A stretch of DNA of 64,000 bases, taken from the NCBI GenBank assembly GCA_037974335.1, contig CM075760.1:49124469-49188468 (forward strand), read 5' to 3'. The position numbers and the translations under genes were made by a program. This document shows, in pieces, positions 10,971-23,220 of the stretch. Position 1 is the stretch's first letter, and every line of letters starts with the position of its first letter. The notes under the pieces are model-generated. The model searched no databases. It was not told where the DNA came from and saw only the letters and a program-made list of their open reading frames with translations. This DNA comes from Prionace glauca. Taxonomy: Eukaryota; Chordata; Chondrichthyes; Carcharhiniformes; Carcharhinidae.

Positions 10971-11689
10971 CAACAAGGAACAGTGCAGCACATGAACAGG
11001 CCCTTCTGCCCACCATTTCTGTCCCAACACAGATGATTGAATATTCCCTACTTGGCTGACTCGTGCCACTTAGAAAACTGAATGTCTTTCTGGAAAAAAA
11101 AAGTAGCTGTCTCAAAGTACACCCCACCCACCAGCTTCCCAAAGCTTGCCATCACATTCTCAAAGGGAATTATGATTTGGCAACAAAAGTTGACTTCATC
11201 AGTGACGTCAAAATTCCACGAAGTAACGTCAAATATATCATATCTCTGCTTATATTCAACGCGCCTCCGACTCTATCTGTGTTAAACTAGGCTCTGCTCA
11301 CATCACATTCCAAAAGGTCTCATCTAAGCTTTTTTTTCCCTTACACTCTGGTCAATATCAGCTGTTCATGTACGAGGCACAGGCCCTGTTAATACTATAG
11401 TTTCTAAGTTATGGCTGCCATGTTCCTGCTAATCTAACATGAGGCCACATCTTAATTCTTACTGCCTTAGAACATTTCCCACTGTGTACTTAACTGGAAA
11501 CAATATCTCATGCATTACACAAGATTCTGTAATATTTATTTTGTAATAGTTCATTAAATTTGAATGATCTAGGGCCTGTTTAAGTTAATGTTGCACCAGT
11601 CCATGTATTTGATTATTTAAGGCTACGTCATGTCTTAGTTTTATTGTACTTTGTAATACCTCCTAATTGCTGCATTGTCACAATCTCAG
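10971..11689. other. No gene recognised
   Basis: Unclassified intergenic DNA between a LINE relic and a short tandem repeat. Confidence 0.45.
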
Positions 11690-11910
11690 TGTCTATCAGC
11701 CTAGGTTCCGTATCCACAATTACTAAGAATAAAGTGGGCTCTGTCTCAGTTTACATCAGTCAAGGTACTGTATCAGAAATTATCACTAACACACTGGATT
11801 CTGTCTCAGTTTATACCTGTCTCACTGCTTTATCACTAATGTACTTGGCTCCATCTCAGTTCATATAAACCTCGTCCAGTATCATTAATTACTCGGCACT
11901 GTCTCAGTTC
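11690..11910. repeat. Degenerate ~50-bp tandem repeat
   Basis: Repeated ctgtctcagttyayatc-type text with intervening tatcaktaattac, at roughly 50-60 bp intervals. The same loose family recurs in both inverted arms (about 20.75-21.34 and 50.99-51.57 kb) and at 56.8-59.1 kb. Confidence 0.6.
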
Positions 11911-12130
11911 ATGGAATCTTAGAATCCTACAGTGCAGAAAGAGGCCCTTCGGCCCATCGAGTCTGCACCGAACACAATCCCACGTGGGTCCTGCCCCCAT
12001 ACCCCCTACATATTGTATCCACTAATCCCTCTACCCTAAGCATCCCTGGTCATTAACGAACAATTTCTTAGCATAGTCGATTCAACCTGACTTACTCGTC
12101 TTTGGACCGTGGGAGGAAACCGGAGTACTG
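11911..12130 (-). mobile_element. SINE fragment
   Basis: Contains cctacagtgcagaaagaggc, cccttcggcccatcgagtct and gtgggaggaaaccggagtac, the conserved blocks of a common shark SINE, in antisense. Truncated at the tRNA-like head side. Confidence 0.75.
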
Positions 12131-12189
12131 TAATGTACAGACACAGATTCAATCCCCATGAAATTTATAGAGACGGCCGACTGTCCCAT

Positions 12190-12700
12190 CATAAACTTAG
12201 GACAGGAGTTACATGTGGTTAGCTGAAGTATGCAAAATTCCCTCTGCATTGCCAAATTAAACACTCCCAATGAAGGAATAACATGAGTCAGTACAAAGTG
12301 AATCTCCCTCTACATTATTCAAATCAAACGTTCGAACAACAGTATACTGTCTAGAAACAGAGTGAACCTCCCTCTACAAATGCTGCTCAAACTAAATCAA
12401 GGCAGAAAGAGAATGGACTCTCTTCTACTTAAAACCTCTCCTGCACCCTTCCTTTAGATATTCGGGAGGCAGGTGCTAGATACAGGGGAAAGATTGTCTG
12501 CACAGTTCCATAAAACGCATCCAGGTCAGGTACAGCAGAAATTAGATGGGGACTAAATCTTGATATTGGCAAAGTCATATCAAACATTCAAAAGGCAGCT
12601 ACAGTGAGTTTAGATGCAGAGTAAATGTTCCTCCACACTGCCCAGTCAAATACTGCAAGGACAGGGATAACACCGGCTAAATCTAGAGAAAGGTCCCTTG
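12190..12700. repeat. Degenerate minisatellite, about 60-65-bp period
   Basis: Diverged repeats of agtgaatctccctctac, caaataaacactcccaa-like and acaggtacagca-like text. A repeat of this type is widespread in shark genomes (family knowledge). Boundaries are soft because the copies are old. Confidence 0.6.
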
Positions 12701-13660
12701 CTGCTGCGACATCGAATTCTTATCATTAGCTGCAGCCGAGGTTAGAAGCAAAAGAAAATGTAGCAAGCATTTCAAGGTCCGAGAATGTTCAAGAGATCTT
12801 ATGGAGTGAATCTCACTCACGGATTCAAATTCATTTAATTATGTATTTTAGAAGCCTGTAACTCTGGCTGAGAGAATACATTGGACAGATATTGACTTTA
12901 TCTGTGGAGTGAAGACGATGAACCATCGTGGAGAGACAAGACACAGAACCAGACAAGAGAAAGACAGAGAAAGAGATGAAACACAGGAGATGTTCTGTGT
13001 TTTCTGTGTCATTTTATTTCCGGATCAGAGGGATTATTTCCTAATTCTGAACATAGATATCATCATGATGTTTTTTCCTCATAAAACTCATGAACAAATA
13101 TTGTTGAAAAACAATCATTACTGGAATCCGTTGATTGATTTGCATGGTTGTCTCTATTTCTGTGCTGTGTTGGTGGGGAAATATTTGCTGTGTTTTTGTT
13201 AGTCAACAATCTAATTTGAAATTTCTATTTTTGTATTTATTTACATAAATACCTCACTGTTAACAATGAAATGTTCATGACAGCAAAACCAGATAAACCG
13301 TCACTTATTGATCAGTTTCAACTCAAAATAGCGATTTATTTTAAGAATTTTGACAGTTGGTTCGAAATGAATAGAATGTTTTGAACATTCATAACAACAG
13401 TTGTATTTAATTAAAAGAAAATGATACATTCCATTTCAGAATTAGTTCTGAAAGTTCTGATGTCACAATTCATGAAGCATCTGTGAACAGACAGATATTC
13501 TTCTGAATGTTAATCTGATTGAGGTTTTAATCTGTTTAAACTAGGCAAGTTCAATTAAACAAAAGAGAGAACTGATGTCTCAATATTCCTGTCATAAATA
13601 GTGATTACACTCACATGACAGAAGAATAAAAAATCCAATATGGTTATCACTAAGAGATAC
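12701..13660. other. No gene recognised
   Basis: AT-rich intergenic DNA. A short purine-rich stretch (gaaagacagagaaagagatg) lies near 12,960. No coding or RNA gene seen. Confidence 0.45.
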
Positions 13661-14130
13661 AATTAATTTTGCTGCCTCACAGGGAAACGCGTTCGATTCC
13701 AACCTTGGGTGGATGTGAATGGTTTTCACATTCGACCCATATCCATGTGAATTCCCTCCAAGTGCTCCAGTTTCCTTCCACAGTCCCAACATGTGCAGAT
13801 TAGGTGGATTGGCTACGATGAATTGCCGTTCAGCGTCCAATGATGCGCAACGTAGAATCACGGAATCCCTACAGTGCAAAAGGACTCCATTCTGTTAATC
13901 AAGTCTGCACCAGCTATCCATCAGAGCATCCTTCACAAGGTGGATTGTCTACGTTAAATTTCCTGTTAGTGTCCAGCGATGTGCAGGTTCGGGGGATTAG
14001 CGTGTGAATATGTGACGTTGTCGGGATAGGGTGAAGGCTGGGCCCAGGTAGGATGCTCTGCTGGAGAGCCGCTGCAGACTTTTTGGACAGAATGGCCTCC
14101 ATTTGAACTGTAGGGATTATATGAGTTCAT
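13661..14130. mobile_element. Nested SINE fragments
   Basis: 13,668-13,850 is a sense SINE body (gctgcctcacagggaaacgc to gtgcagattaggtggattgg). 13,850-13,915 is an antisense tail piece (cctacagtgcaaaaggactcc). 13,934-14,130 is another sense piece ending cagaatggcctccatttgaa. The pieces interrupt one another. Confidence 0.65.
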
Positions 14131-14479
14131 GCTGCTATGATCAGGCAGAAGAATGAATATATCTGCAACAATCTCAGCACTTCCAAAAAATTACAGCTTT
14201 CATTTTGGTGGAACTTGCATTTATAGAACATTTTACCCGACCTCATGCCGTCTCAACGTTCTTACAGCTCACTTTGCTGAATTTACTCACTGCTATAATG
14301 TTCGAAATACAGTAAGTAATGGACGCTTAACTTGCTCTAACAAACCGAGATATAATAAATGACCATAACTTTGCGATTTTATATGAAAAATTAGGATTTG
14401 TGTCGGATATTGGGCATAACTGCCTTGCTCTTTGTAGTCATATCAAGAGATTTTGCATCCTGGCATCGACCTTAAATGT
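14131..14479. other. No gene recognised
   Basis: Unclassified sequence between SINE fragments. Confidence 0.4.
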
Positions 14480-14580
14480 GAATCTGCTTCTCTCTCTGCT
14501 GATGCCCATTCAGCTGCTGAGTAGCGTTTTTATTGTTTAGATTTCTGGAACCTGCAGCACTTTGTGCTGTTTTCATTGAT
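14480..14580 (+). repeat. SINE/LINE tail fragment
   Basis: Text gctgagtagcgtttttattg, then tttctggaacctgcagcact, resembles the tail repeat at 8.8 kb and 15.2 kb. Confidence 0.55.
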
Positions 14581-14643
14581 CCTCTGGATGTGAGCAACAA
14601 AGCCAACATTAATTATCCCTGCCGAAAAGGGATAATAAGCATC

Positions 14644-15354
14644 CTTACAGATGCTACCGGACTTGCTGAGATTTTCCAGCGTTTTCTCTTTACTTTTTTT
14701 TACGTGCCTTTGGGCGGAGTGAATTGATACTGAATCCCTGGGGCGAAGGAATTGTAGGTTGATCCAAGACTATTGTACGGAAGAAGACACTATAAACATT
14801 GTGAACCACCTTGGTGAAACTTGCCCTCGGGATGATTTTATTGTTTGACTGTCGATAAAATCGTTGATACAACTGGGTGGCTTGCTCGGCAAGTTCAGTG
14901 GTGGTGAAGGGTCATTTTCCTTACAGTGGAACTGGAGTCTATCTGGGACAGACAAGGTAAAGATAGGAATCTTCGTTTCTCGTGTTATTTCCAAAGAACG
15001 GTGTTGTTTGAAGTATAAAAGTAAATTACTGTGTATTCTGGAATTGAAATCAAAAGAAAAATAATGCTGGAAAATCTCAGCAGGCCTGGTAATATCTGTA
15101 AGGAGAGAAAAGTGCTGACATTTCCAGTCCAGATGACCTTTTGACAAAGCGTTGAGGAAGGGTCATTGGACTCGAAACGTCAGCTCTTCTCTTTCCTTAC
15201 AGATGCTACCAGACTTGCTGAGATTTTCCAGCGTTTTCTCTTTACTTTTTTTTACGTGCCTTTGGGCGGAGTGAATTGATACTGAATCCCTGGGGCGAAG
15301 GAACTGTAGGTTGATCCAAGACTATTGTACGGAAGAAGACACTATAAACATTGT
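14644..15354 (-). pseudogene. VH fragment in a ~551-bp direct duplication
   Basis: Two copies of a ~158-bp block (14,644-14,801 and 15,195-15,354) differ at only about two sites. Each begins in a SINE/LINE tail (cagatgctaccrgacttgct). Each then carries about 75 bp of a VH gene, read on the minus strand as YNSLGSTYNSFAPGIQYQFT, matching [18 protein letters not shown] of the VH at 4.0-4.3 kb (CDR2 into framework 3). No framework 1-2, no second cysteine and no recombination signal are present. Between the copies lie another SINE-like fragment (about 14,850-14,960) and a tail repeat (15,060-15,194). Non-functional VH debris carried with repeats. Confidence 0.75.
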
Positions 15355-15649
15355 CCAGGGATCTGTGGGACCTAGGACAAGCTTTTCTTGAAAGCTTGGG
15401 ATGAAACTTCTAGCGTTCTCTTGTTCAAAAGAGATTGAAGAACATAATAAATGCATGTCACGTTGCACTGTAAATGGACACTAAAGGGTAACTGAGCATG
15501 GCCATTCGAACCACCCTGTACATCTTTGGACTGTAGAGGGAAAGTGGTAAACCTAGAGGAAACCCACGCACACACAGGGTGATTTTTAAAACACCATACA
15601 GTTACACAAGGCCGAAATGGAACCTGTGTCCGTAACAGTGTGGGGTTCC

Positions 15650-17100
15650 AGTGCTAACCACTGTGTAAATAATTCTTACTAACTTTAAAAACGATATGAG
15701 TAACATATTCAGTATTTACTTGCACTTTCTCAGTCAAAACCTAAATGCCCGGGGCGTGCTTGAATGTGATGTACAGCTGGCCATTCCACTGCCAGTGCCA
15801 TGCATCTTTCAAATGATTCACTGAACTTCTCTCCTATCTTTCCCAGCCTCAGACTGCACCTAAATCAGATAAATTTTATTCTCTCCCTCAGTCTCCATTA
15901 ACTCACTTACACGGGTACCCAGGAAACGGATCTGGCTCCTCGTTGAAAAAAAAGTTTATCTACTTTTTTTGTTACGACATCTTTTGACTAAAAAGGTGAA
16001 GCACAAATGTCTCAACAGTGGAAAATTCAGTGTCGGAAACAAACCAGCTCATTCGCTTAAACCCCTCTCCTCAACTCAGCACTGAACACACTTAAACTTC
16101 CTACTTTAAAACACCTCGGCGGGAGAGAAATGTTGCTTTAATGTTTCCTCTCAGTGATAATCTTTAGTCCATTTCCCTTCAATTAATCTGTTTAAACCTC
16201 CTAGTATGATCATTTTCTTGTTTCATTAAAATGGGAATGGGGGTGAATGTAATGCTGAGACCGGCAGCAATCTGTGTGACTGTTCTTGATGCTTTCAGAG
16301 TGAGTTCACCCTCACAGGCAGGAAGACTGTTCACGGTGATAACATCAAACTGGCCCCGGTTGTTTCATTCTCAGGTAACACAACTTCCTGTTTCATGCTG
16401 CCGGTTCCAAACCGCACATCTCACTTCTGAGCAGAAAATAAATCCAGAGACCACAATCTGGTGAGAACATCTGTCAGTGCGGTTTATATCTGCCCACAGA
16501 GTCGGGGCAGAGTCAGACAGATCACATTGCGGTGACATTTGTAATGAGCCTGATGTGATCTGTTCAGAGGTTCCATTCCCGGGCATTATCGGAATGGTCA
16601 GTGGATCAGTCACTGAACTCCCCTGGATTCCGTGAAGGAAGGGAATGATAGCTGTTATCTTTCCTTGTTTGATCATTTTCTGTCCATCTGTTATTTATTT
16701 TTGTTCCTCAGCTTTTATCTGTCAGCACTCTGTTCTTCTTTCTCCCAAATTTCCTTTTGTCTCTCTCCATTTCCTTGTAAATCATTTGAACACTTTAATT
16801 CGAGTTCAAAATCGTGAAGTTGTGAGTGGGGTAATTAAAGAGAGAATATTTCTACTCGAAGGACAGTCGGTAACCAATGGGAAAAGACGTATTTTATTGA
16901 ACAGGGCGACAGAATTTTAAATGTTCACTTTGACACAACAGTTGTTATGAAATGGAATAAAGAGCTTGAAAGGCTGATTGAATCAGGTTTCACAGTAACT
17001 TTGGAAAACTAATGAGATATATCCTTCATAGAGCTAAAACTTGAAGGATTTTTCGAGAATAGGTCCATTTTAATGGCCTTTAAGTATCATTGTCCAAGCA
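15650..17100. other. No gene; conserved between arms
   Basis: Matches about 54,900-56,370 in reverse. A short open frame (16,231-16,464 plus; 55,518-55,781 minus) is similar in both arms, but no protein family is recognised and its conservation follows from the duplication. Confidence 0.5.
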
Positions 17101-17104
17101 TCGA

Positions 17105-17295
17105 TTCTGTATCCCTCCCCCCACCCCCCGCCCCACCCCCACCACCCGCGGCCTTCATTGAGCCTGAATAAAATGCAACATTCATCCAGCTTTCATCTTG
17201 TGCTATCCTTATCTTGTGACAGAAGTTGTGTTTGTGTGTGTGTGTGGGGGCGGAGTGCTGGGGGGTGGGGAGGGTGGGGGCGGGGTGGTGGACTA
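17105..17295. repeat. C-rich tract, short GT repeat and G-rich tract
   Basis: C-rich run at about 17,116-17,152 (ctccccccaccccccgcccc), then (GT)n at 17,226-17,246, then a G-rich run to 17,292 (ggggggtggggagggtgggg). The G-rich run has several GGG blocks with short loops, so quadruplex formation is possible. The right arm has a long (CA)n here and no comparable G/C runs. Confidence 0.75.
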
Positions 17296-17743
17296 TTCCG
17301 AAATTCAATTATTCAATTCTACAGACAAGCCGTGACTTTGAACAAATTAGCAATGGATCGAACTTGTTTAGGAAAAGCACAACAATCCTTAACATTTATT
17401 GCACTGTTCTTTTTGCCTCTGATGATGCTTTTATATTTAGTTTTTTCAGTCTTCACGTGTCCTAATTTTGACTGTAACTGCAGGACTATTTGTAAGAATA
17501 AGAGGGACCAGATTATTCACAACTATTCACCATTATTGCCTCAGATAACAGGAAAATATGGAGTCTCCCATGACTGACTGCTACCTCCCCACCTTGGGAA
17601 TAACAGCTCTTAGTCAGGTGGAGTCAGTCACTCCTGCGGTTGCCATAGGGTTTCCAATCCGTGTTTGCCACACAAATACCAGCGTCACTCGTCATGACAA
17701 CGACACCCGCGCTAAGGCCCAAGAAATACTTGTTTTTTTATAT

Positions 17744-19258
17744 CAGGTCCCAGTCTGACTCCGGGCCCAGCTGTCTCTGTCAGTGATACACTGGGGCCAG
17801 TCATTCACATTGTAATATTCTAATTCTCAGGTCCCAGTCTGACTCCGGGCCCAGCTGTCTCTGTCAGTGATACACTGGGACCAGTCATTCACATTGTAAT
17901 GTTCTAATTCTCGGGTTCCAGTCTGACTCCGGGCCCAGCTGTCTCTGTCAGTGATACACTGGGGCCCGTCATTCACATTGTAATGTTCTAATTCTCAGGT
18001 CCCAGTCTGAGTCCGGGCCCAGCTGTCTCTGTCAGTGATACACTGGGGCCAGTCATTCACATTGTAATATTCTAATTCTCAGGTCCCAGTCTGACTCCGG
18101 GCCCAGCTGTCTCTGTCAGTGATACACTGGGGCCAGTCATTCACATTGTAATGTTCTAATTCTCAGGTTCCAGTCTGACTCCGGGCCCAGCTGTCTCTGT
18201 CAGTGATACACTGGGGCCAGTCATTCACATTGTAATGTTCTAATTCTCAGGTCCCAGTCTGACCCCGGGCCCAGCTGTCTCTGTCAGTGATACACTGGGG
18301 CCAGTCTTTCACATTGTAATGTTCTAATTCTCAGGTCCCAGTCTGACTCCGGGCCCAGCTGTCTCTGTTAGTGATACACTGGGGCCAGTCATTCACATTG
18401 TAATGTTCTAATTCTCAGGTCCCAGTCTGACTCCGGGCCCAGCTGTCTCTGTCAGTGATACACTGGGGCCAGTCATTCACATTGTAATGTTCTAATTCTC
18501 AGGTCCCAGTCTGACTCCGGGCCCAGCTGTCTCTGTCAGTGATACACTGGGGCCAGTCATTCACATTGTAATGTTCTAATTCTCAGGTCCCAGTCTGACT
18601 CCGGGCCCAGCTGTCTCTGTCAGTGATACACTGGGGCCAGTCATTCACATTGTAATGTTCTAATTCTCAGGTCCCAGTCTGACTCCGGGCCCAGCTGTCT
18701 CTGTCAGTGATACACTGGGGCCCGTCATTCACATTGTAATGTTCTAATTCTCAGGTCCCAGTCTGACCCCGGGCCCAGCTGTCTCTGTCAGTGATACACT
18801 GGGGCCGGTCATTCACATTGTAATGTTCTAATTCTCAGGTCCCAGTCTGACTCCGGGCCCAGCTCTCTCTGTTAGTGATACACTGGGGCCGGTCATTCAC
18901 ATTGTAATGTTCTAATTCTCAGGTCCCATTCTGACTCCGGGCCCAGCTGTCTCTGTCAGAGATACACTGGAGCCAGTCATTCACATTGTAATGCTCTAAT
19001 TCTCAGGTCCCAGTCTGACTCCGGGCCCAGCTGTCTCTGTCAGTGATACACTGGGGCCAGTCATTCACATTGTAACGTTCTAATTCTCAGGTCCCAGTCT
19101 GACTCCGGGCCCAGCTGTCTCTGTCAGTGATACACTGGGGCCAGTCATTCACATTGTAATGTTCTAATTCTCAGGTTCCAGTCTGACTCCGAGCCCAGCT
19201 GTCTCTGTCAGTGATACACTGGGGCCAGTCATTCAAATTATAATGTTCTAATTCTCTA
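17744..19258. repeat. 84-bp satellite array, 18 copies
   Basis: Unit contains caggtcccagtctgactccg, ggcccagctgtctctgtcag, tgatacactggggccagtca and ttcacattgtaatgttctaa. Exact 84-bp spacing was checked at 17,744, 17,828, 17,912 and 17,996. Copies are very homogeneous. Every frame is interrupted within a unit, so it is not coding. The inverted counterpart has about 14 copies. Confidence 0.95.
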
Positions 19259-20034
19259 TGATTATTTTTGGAAACCGTTACCCAATCCGTTGTGAATTAG
19301 AACCTGCATCAGATTTTGCTGCGTTTGACCCCTGCCTGTCGTTATTGGACAAATCACTTTTTCTAGAATGATCACACGCACAAAAACTGTTTATGTAAAT
19401 GTTATATCATGTTCTGTCTCTCTTACTCTGGATAACTCATACGTTGGTTTACGTGATTCTCCCAGCCAGTTTATGTCATCATTGCGCGAGCATATCCGTC
19501 TATATTAGATTAGATTCTTCTTCTGTTGTTGGAGCATTATGTTTAATCATTTATAGGGTGTGGGCAGCACTGACATCTGTTGCCCTTCTCTGATTGCCCC
19601 TGACAATGTGGTGATGAGCTGCTATCTTGAACCGCTGCAGTCCTTGTTCACCAGGTGATATCACTGTTTATATCACATAAGGTCTGGCCATTCTTATGAT
19701 GCACCTGATCCTGATTCATCGCATTACGTAGACTGTACAATCTATACACAGTAGAAAATATTTAAGATGGTTACCATGGAATTGGTGAAGGTAACGGTTA
19801 AACAGAAATATTGTTCCTTATCTGGAGAGTGGCAGATGTTTCAATCCTTTGCATCAATAGAAATAAGTCTGAGAATTACAGGTGTAATTATCTCCTGTCG
19901 GCTATATATCCAGGGTCATTTTCACCATCATATTCACAAATCAGCACACAATTGAGTCGTACATCAGGAAGTTTATTGAGACACTGAGAAGATCAATTTT
20001 CGTAATCTCCTCGTCATTCGAGATGTGATTTATC
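19259..20034. other. No gene; fragment of a common repeat at 19,559-19,650
   Basis: The piece tgttgcccttctctgattgc ... cttgaaccgctgcagtcctt resembles a widespread shark repeat. The remainder is unclassified. The inverted copy is at about 52,290-53,067. Confidence 0.5.
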
Positions 20035-20745
20035 CATTTTCCAATAGATCTCTAAACACAGATAAGTTAACGCCAGGAACAAAATAGTGAGGCTGTAATC
20101 ATGCTTAACGCATGAGCAAACAACAGAATGGTTGTCAATAAATAGTTACATATTAAATGCTCTTCAGGTGAAATACATGAACTCTTTGGTGTTTCCATGC
20201 ATTCATGGAAGGCAGAGATGGGCTGAAGGTTATGATTGGGAAAACTGGAGGGGAATTGCTAAAAGAGATCATTTCTCCAAAGGTGGGTATTAGAAAATAG
20301 AATATTTGAAATAAATAAGCACGCAAATGTCTGTGATGTTTCTTGGACATAGAACCATCGAATTCCTACAGTTCAGAAACACAAATCTGGTCCACCGAGT
20401 CTGTGTCCCACCCAGCTTCTCCCCTCTGCCATATCCCCGTTAGCCCCACACAGTTACCATTGCTAATCCACATATTCTAAGGGAAAATAACGGACAATTT
20501 TGCATGGTCAATTCAACTAATATGATCCGTTGTAATATAAACAAGGGACGGGTTTTGTGCAGTGATATGGAGACAGTCGAATGCATCAGATATCGATACA
20601 GCACCTGTACTAATGTGAATGCAGACTGGGCCCAGTTCAGTCATTATTGAGAGAGAGTATACAGTATATTACTAACCAGCGTAGTGTTTTCTGATATAAT
20701 CAGAGATATGCCATACTCAGTTTTGACAAAGACACGGTCTATCCT
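20035..20745 (+). repeat. Outer copy of a ~700-bp direct duplication within the left arm
   Basis: Matches 30,768-31,485 in the same orientation over the whole length (shared: acaaaatagtgaggctg, acagaatggttgtcaataaa, ataaataagcacgcaaat, aacaccacgctgg-type end). It includes an old SINE piece (20,345-20,500). Both copies also exist in the right arm, so this duplication is older than the inverted one. Confidence 0.8.
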
Positions 20746-21340
20746 AATATATGCAGACACAATGTGCGCTGTAATTTAAACTGAGACTGGTTCCAGCGTA
20801 TCAGCGCTATCAGAAAATAGAGACATGATCTGGTGTGATATAAGCAGAGATGTGGTCCAGTGGAATAACAAGTGAGACAATACAGAGTAAAACAAAATTT
20901 GAGAAATGATAATGTGTAAAGTGAACAAAGGTATGATGTGGCGCATTAATTATGGAGACAGTGCAATAAAACTGTCGCCTCGTGTAATATTGTCTGATTC
21001 TGGCCATTGTAAGATATAAACTGAGACAAATCCGATGCAGTAGTTCCAAACCAAACCTTTAGATCGATGTAAACTTTGACGGGGCAATTGCAGAAATAAA
21101 TAATTCATGTAACAGAATAATTAGAGACAGGATATTATTCAATATAAACAGGGAGGCGGACTAGTGCAGCAGTGATTGAGAGGCTGTCCATGTTTCTTTA
21201 TAAGTGGCAGGTTCCAACAATGTAATAACTGAGACAGAGCCTGGTGTAATGCAAACAGTAACATGTCCCGGTGCATTATCAGGAGTGAGAGGGTCCAGTG
21301 AAGTAACAGCGGAGATATGGAGTTTCATGACATTAGGCGA
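20746..21340. repeat. Degenerate ~50-bp tandem repeat, left arm
   Basis: Diverged units built from gagacarrrtcyrgtgtaat-like text. Mirrored at about 50,985-51,574. Confidence 0.65.
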
Positions 21341-22049
21341 GAATTAATTCCGTGCTGTCATAACTGTCAGAATGAATGGGGCAATGAGGCTTGGTGCAGT
21401 ATTGTAACAACTGGGATTTTGCTGAGTACAGAATCAACTGAGAATTATTGCCAGATAATCAGAAATATCATTTCGTGTCAGAGAAACTGGGTCACGTTTA
21501 GGATGGACAAAGACTGAGTCTGCTACAGAAATAACTGAGATGATCATCTGTGTCGTGTCGTACCAAAGAGCACAGTTTCACTGCCATCTCCTGGACGATA
21601 TTGCAGGTGTTGTGAAATGCTGATTTCAGTTGCGGTTTCTTATTCTTTGATGAGCTGTATATCCAGCTGGTGAGGTCAGCATATATTGGCAATCACTAAT
21701 ACATTGAATTTACTGGTTTTCTAGACATCATAGAAGGCACGTAATCGTCAAACACGTGTGCGCCTGGAGTCACCTCTGGGCTAAACTGGGGAATGATGGA
21801 AGGTTTTCCTTTCGGCAGAATGTTAGAGAATCTGATATATTGCTTGTCATGGCCGCAATTACGGAAACGATCTTTAAATTCAAAACTGTAATTGCATTTT
21901 AGAACCTTTTGTAGTTGGATTTGAATATATATCTTGAGAAATTTGCCTACCCTCGGAATTACTTTCGCAGAGACGTTACCTCTGTGCTACTATCTTCCTT
22001 TCAACATTGATAAAGTATTTACAGCAGAGATGAAGGCCATTTTGAAGCG
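21341..22049. other. No gene recognised
   Basis: Unclassified arm sequence, mirrored at about 50,261-50,984. Confidence 0.45.
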
Positions 22050-23220
22050 TCATGTGTGTGTTGGCCCTCGAAAGGAGCAATTCATCCAAGAACACTCTGT
22101 ACCCCACAGTCTAGCATTTTGTTCATTTTCAGACAATTATCCAATTCCATTTTGAAACCATTAATTGGCTCTGCCTGCACCACACTCTCAAACAGCACAT
22201 TCCAGATCTGGATCACTCACTGTCTGACAATGTTTTTCGTGATGTCTCCGTGTTTCTTCCACCAATTTACTACAACCCGCGCCCTCTGTGTCAAGATCTT
22301 TCTGTCATTGACCAGTTTCTCTCTATCAACTCTATCAAGATCCCTCAGGATTTTGAATGTCTCATTAAAGTCACATCAGCAACTTTCTGTCAAGGAAACT
22401 AGTCCGAACCTCTCCAAAATATTTTTGTCACCGAAGTTTCTGATCTCTGGAATTATTATCGTGTTTTTCTTCCCTGCTTCCAGCCTATTGACTTTACATC
22501 CTGCCTTACGTTCGGTGCCCAAAATTGGAACGACTTTTTCGGCTGACTATTTTCCATGTGTTAGCTACAAAAATAGCACAACTTCCTTGCTTCTGCATTC
22601 TTTTCCCCAATAGACAAAAAAAACCTATTCCCTTTTTCTGCTTGCCGCTGTCTGAACCTATCTTGCATCATGAATGATTTATACACATATTCACTCCAGT
22701 CCCTCGGCGTCTATATTCACTTTCATGGCCTTTTCATTATTTCCATTTTTCTCTTCAAATTCTGCTGAACAAAACTAATCATGGAACTTTTCTCTGCAAT
22801 AGGATAAATATCCAAATTACTCATCCATTCCACCAATTAGTTCTTTTTTTGCGTTCTGAAGTTCTGAATGATCTACTGATGGTTGGCAATGTTTCCAAGT
22901 TTTGGATCGTTCACAGATTTTGAAAGTCTGGCCTCCACTTCAAGCTCTCGGGCATTACTATGTCGTGAATTTCAATGTTCATATAAACTTTTCCTGGCAA
23001 CATGACTGCAAGATTTGTTCTACTCCGAAAAACAGCTACGAATTGTTTCCTGGCACTCAGGCAATTTCCTATCCATGTCGCTCCTATCCATTTTATTCTC
23101 TGATCTCCACAGTTACTCACAAGGCTGCGGTGCAGCACAGTATCACATGACTTTTGGAAGCCTATTAAGAGAAATACACTCACAAACTATCTGTTACTCA
23201 GCATAAAACTCAAACAAGTT
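22050..23220 (-). mobile_element. Old LINE relic, left arm
   Basis: Minus-strand reading gives degenerate reverse-transcriptase text (FQKSCDTVLHRSLVSN, a worn FSKAFDTVSH motif, then IKWIGATWIGNCLSARKQFV). Toward 22,050 it has the C-terminal/3' UTR sequence (in plus view tctctatcaactctatcaag). Present in both arms, so inserted before the duplication. The 185-codon plus-strand open frame over 22,056-22,613 is the antisense shadow of this relic. Confidence 0.75.

Noticed and set aside
14703-14786. A second functional VH gene
   Set aside because: Only about 75 bp of VH similarity, with no leader, conserved cysteines or recombination signal.
16231-16464. Short frame conserved in both arms (with 55,518-55,781)
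   Set aside because: No domain, no splice context and no second line of evidence. The arms share everything here, so similarity alone is not support.
17744-19258. Evenly spaced repeats resembling a CRISPR array
   Set aside because: The 84-bp units are repeated over their full length with no unique spacers, and the genome is vertebrate. It is a satellite.
22056-22613. 185-codon open frame on the plus strand, conserved in the right arm (49,698-50,255)
   Set aside because: It is antisense to an old LINE relic; hydrophobic composition follows from that. Conservation follows from the arm duplication.
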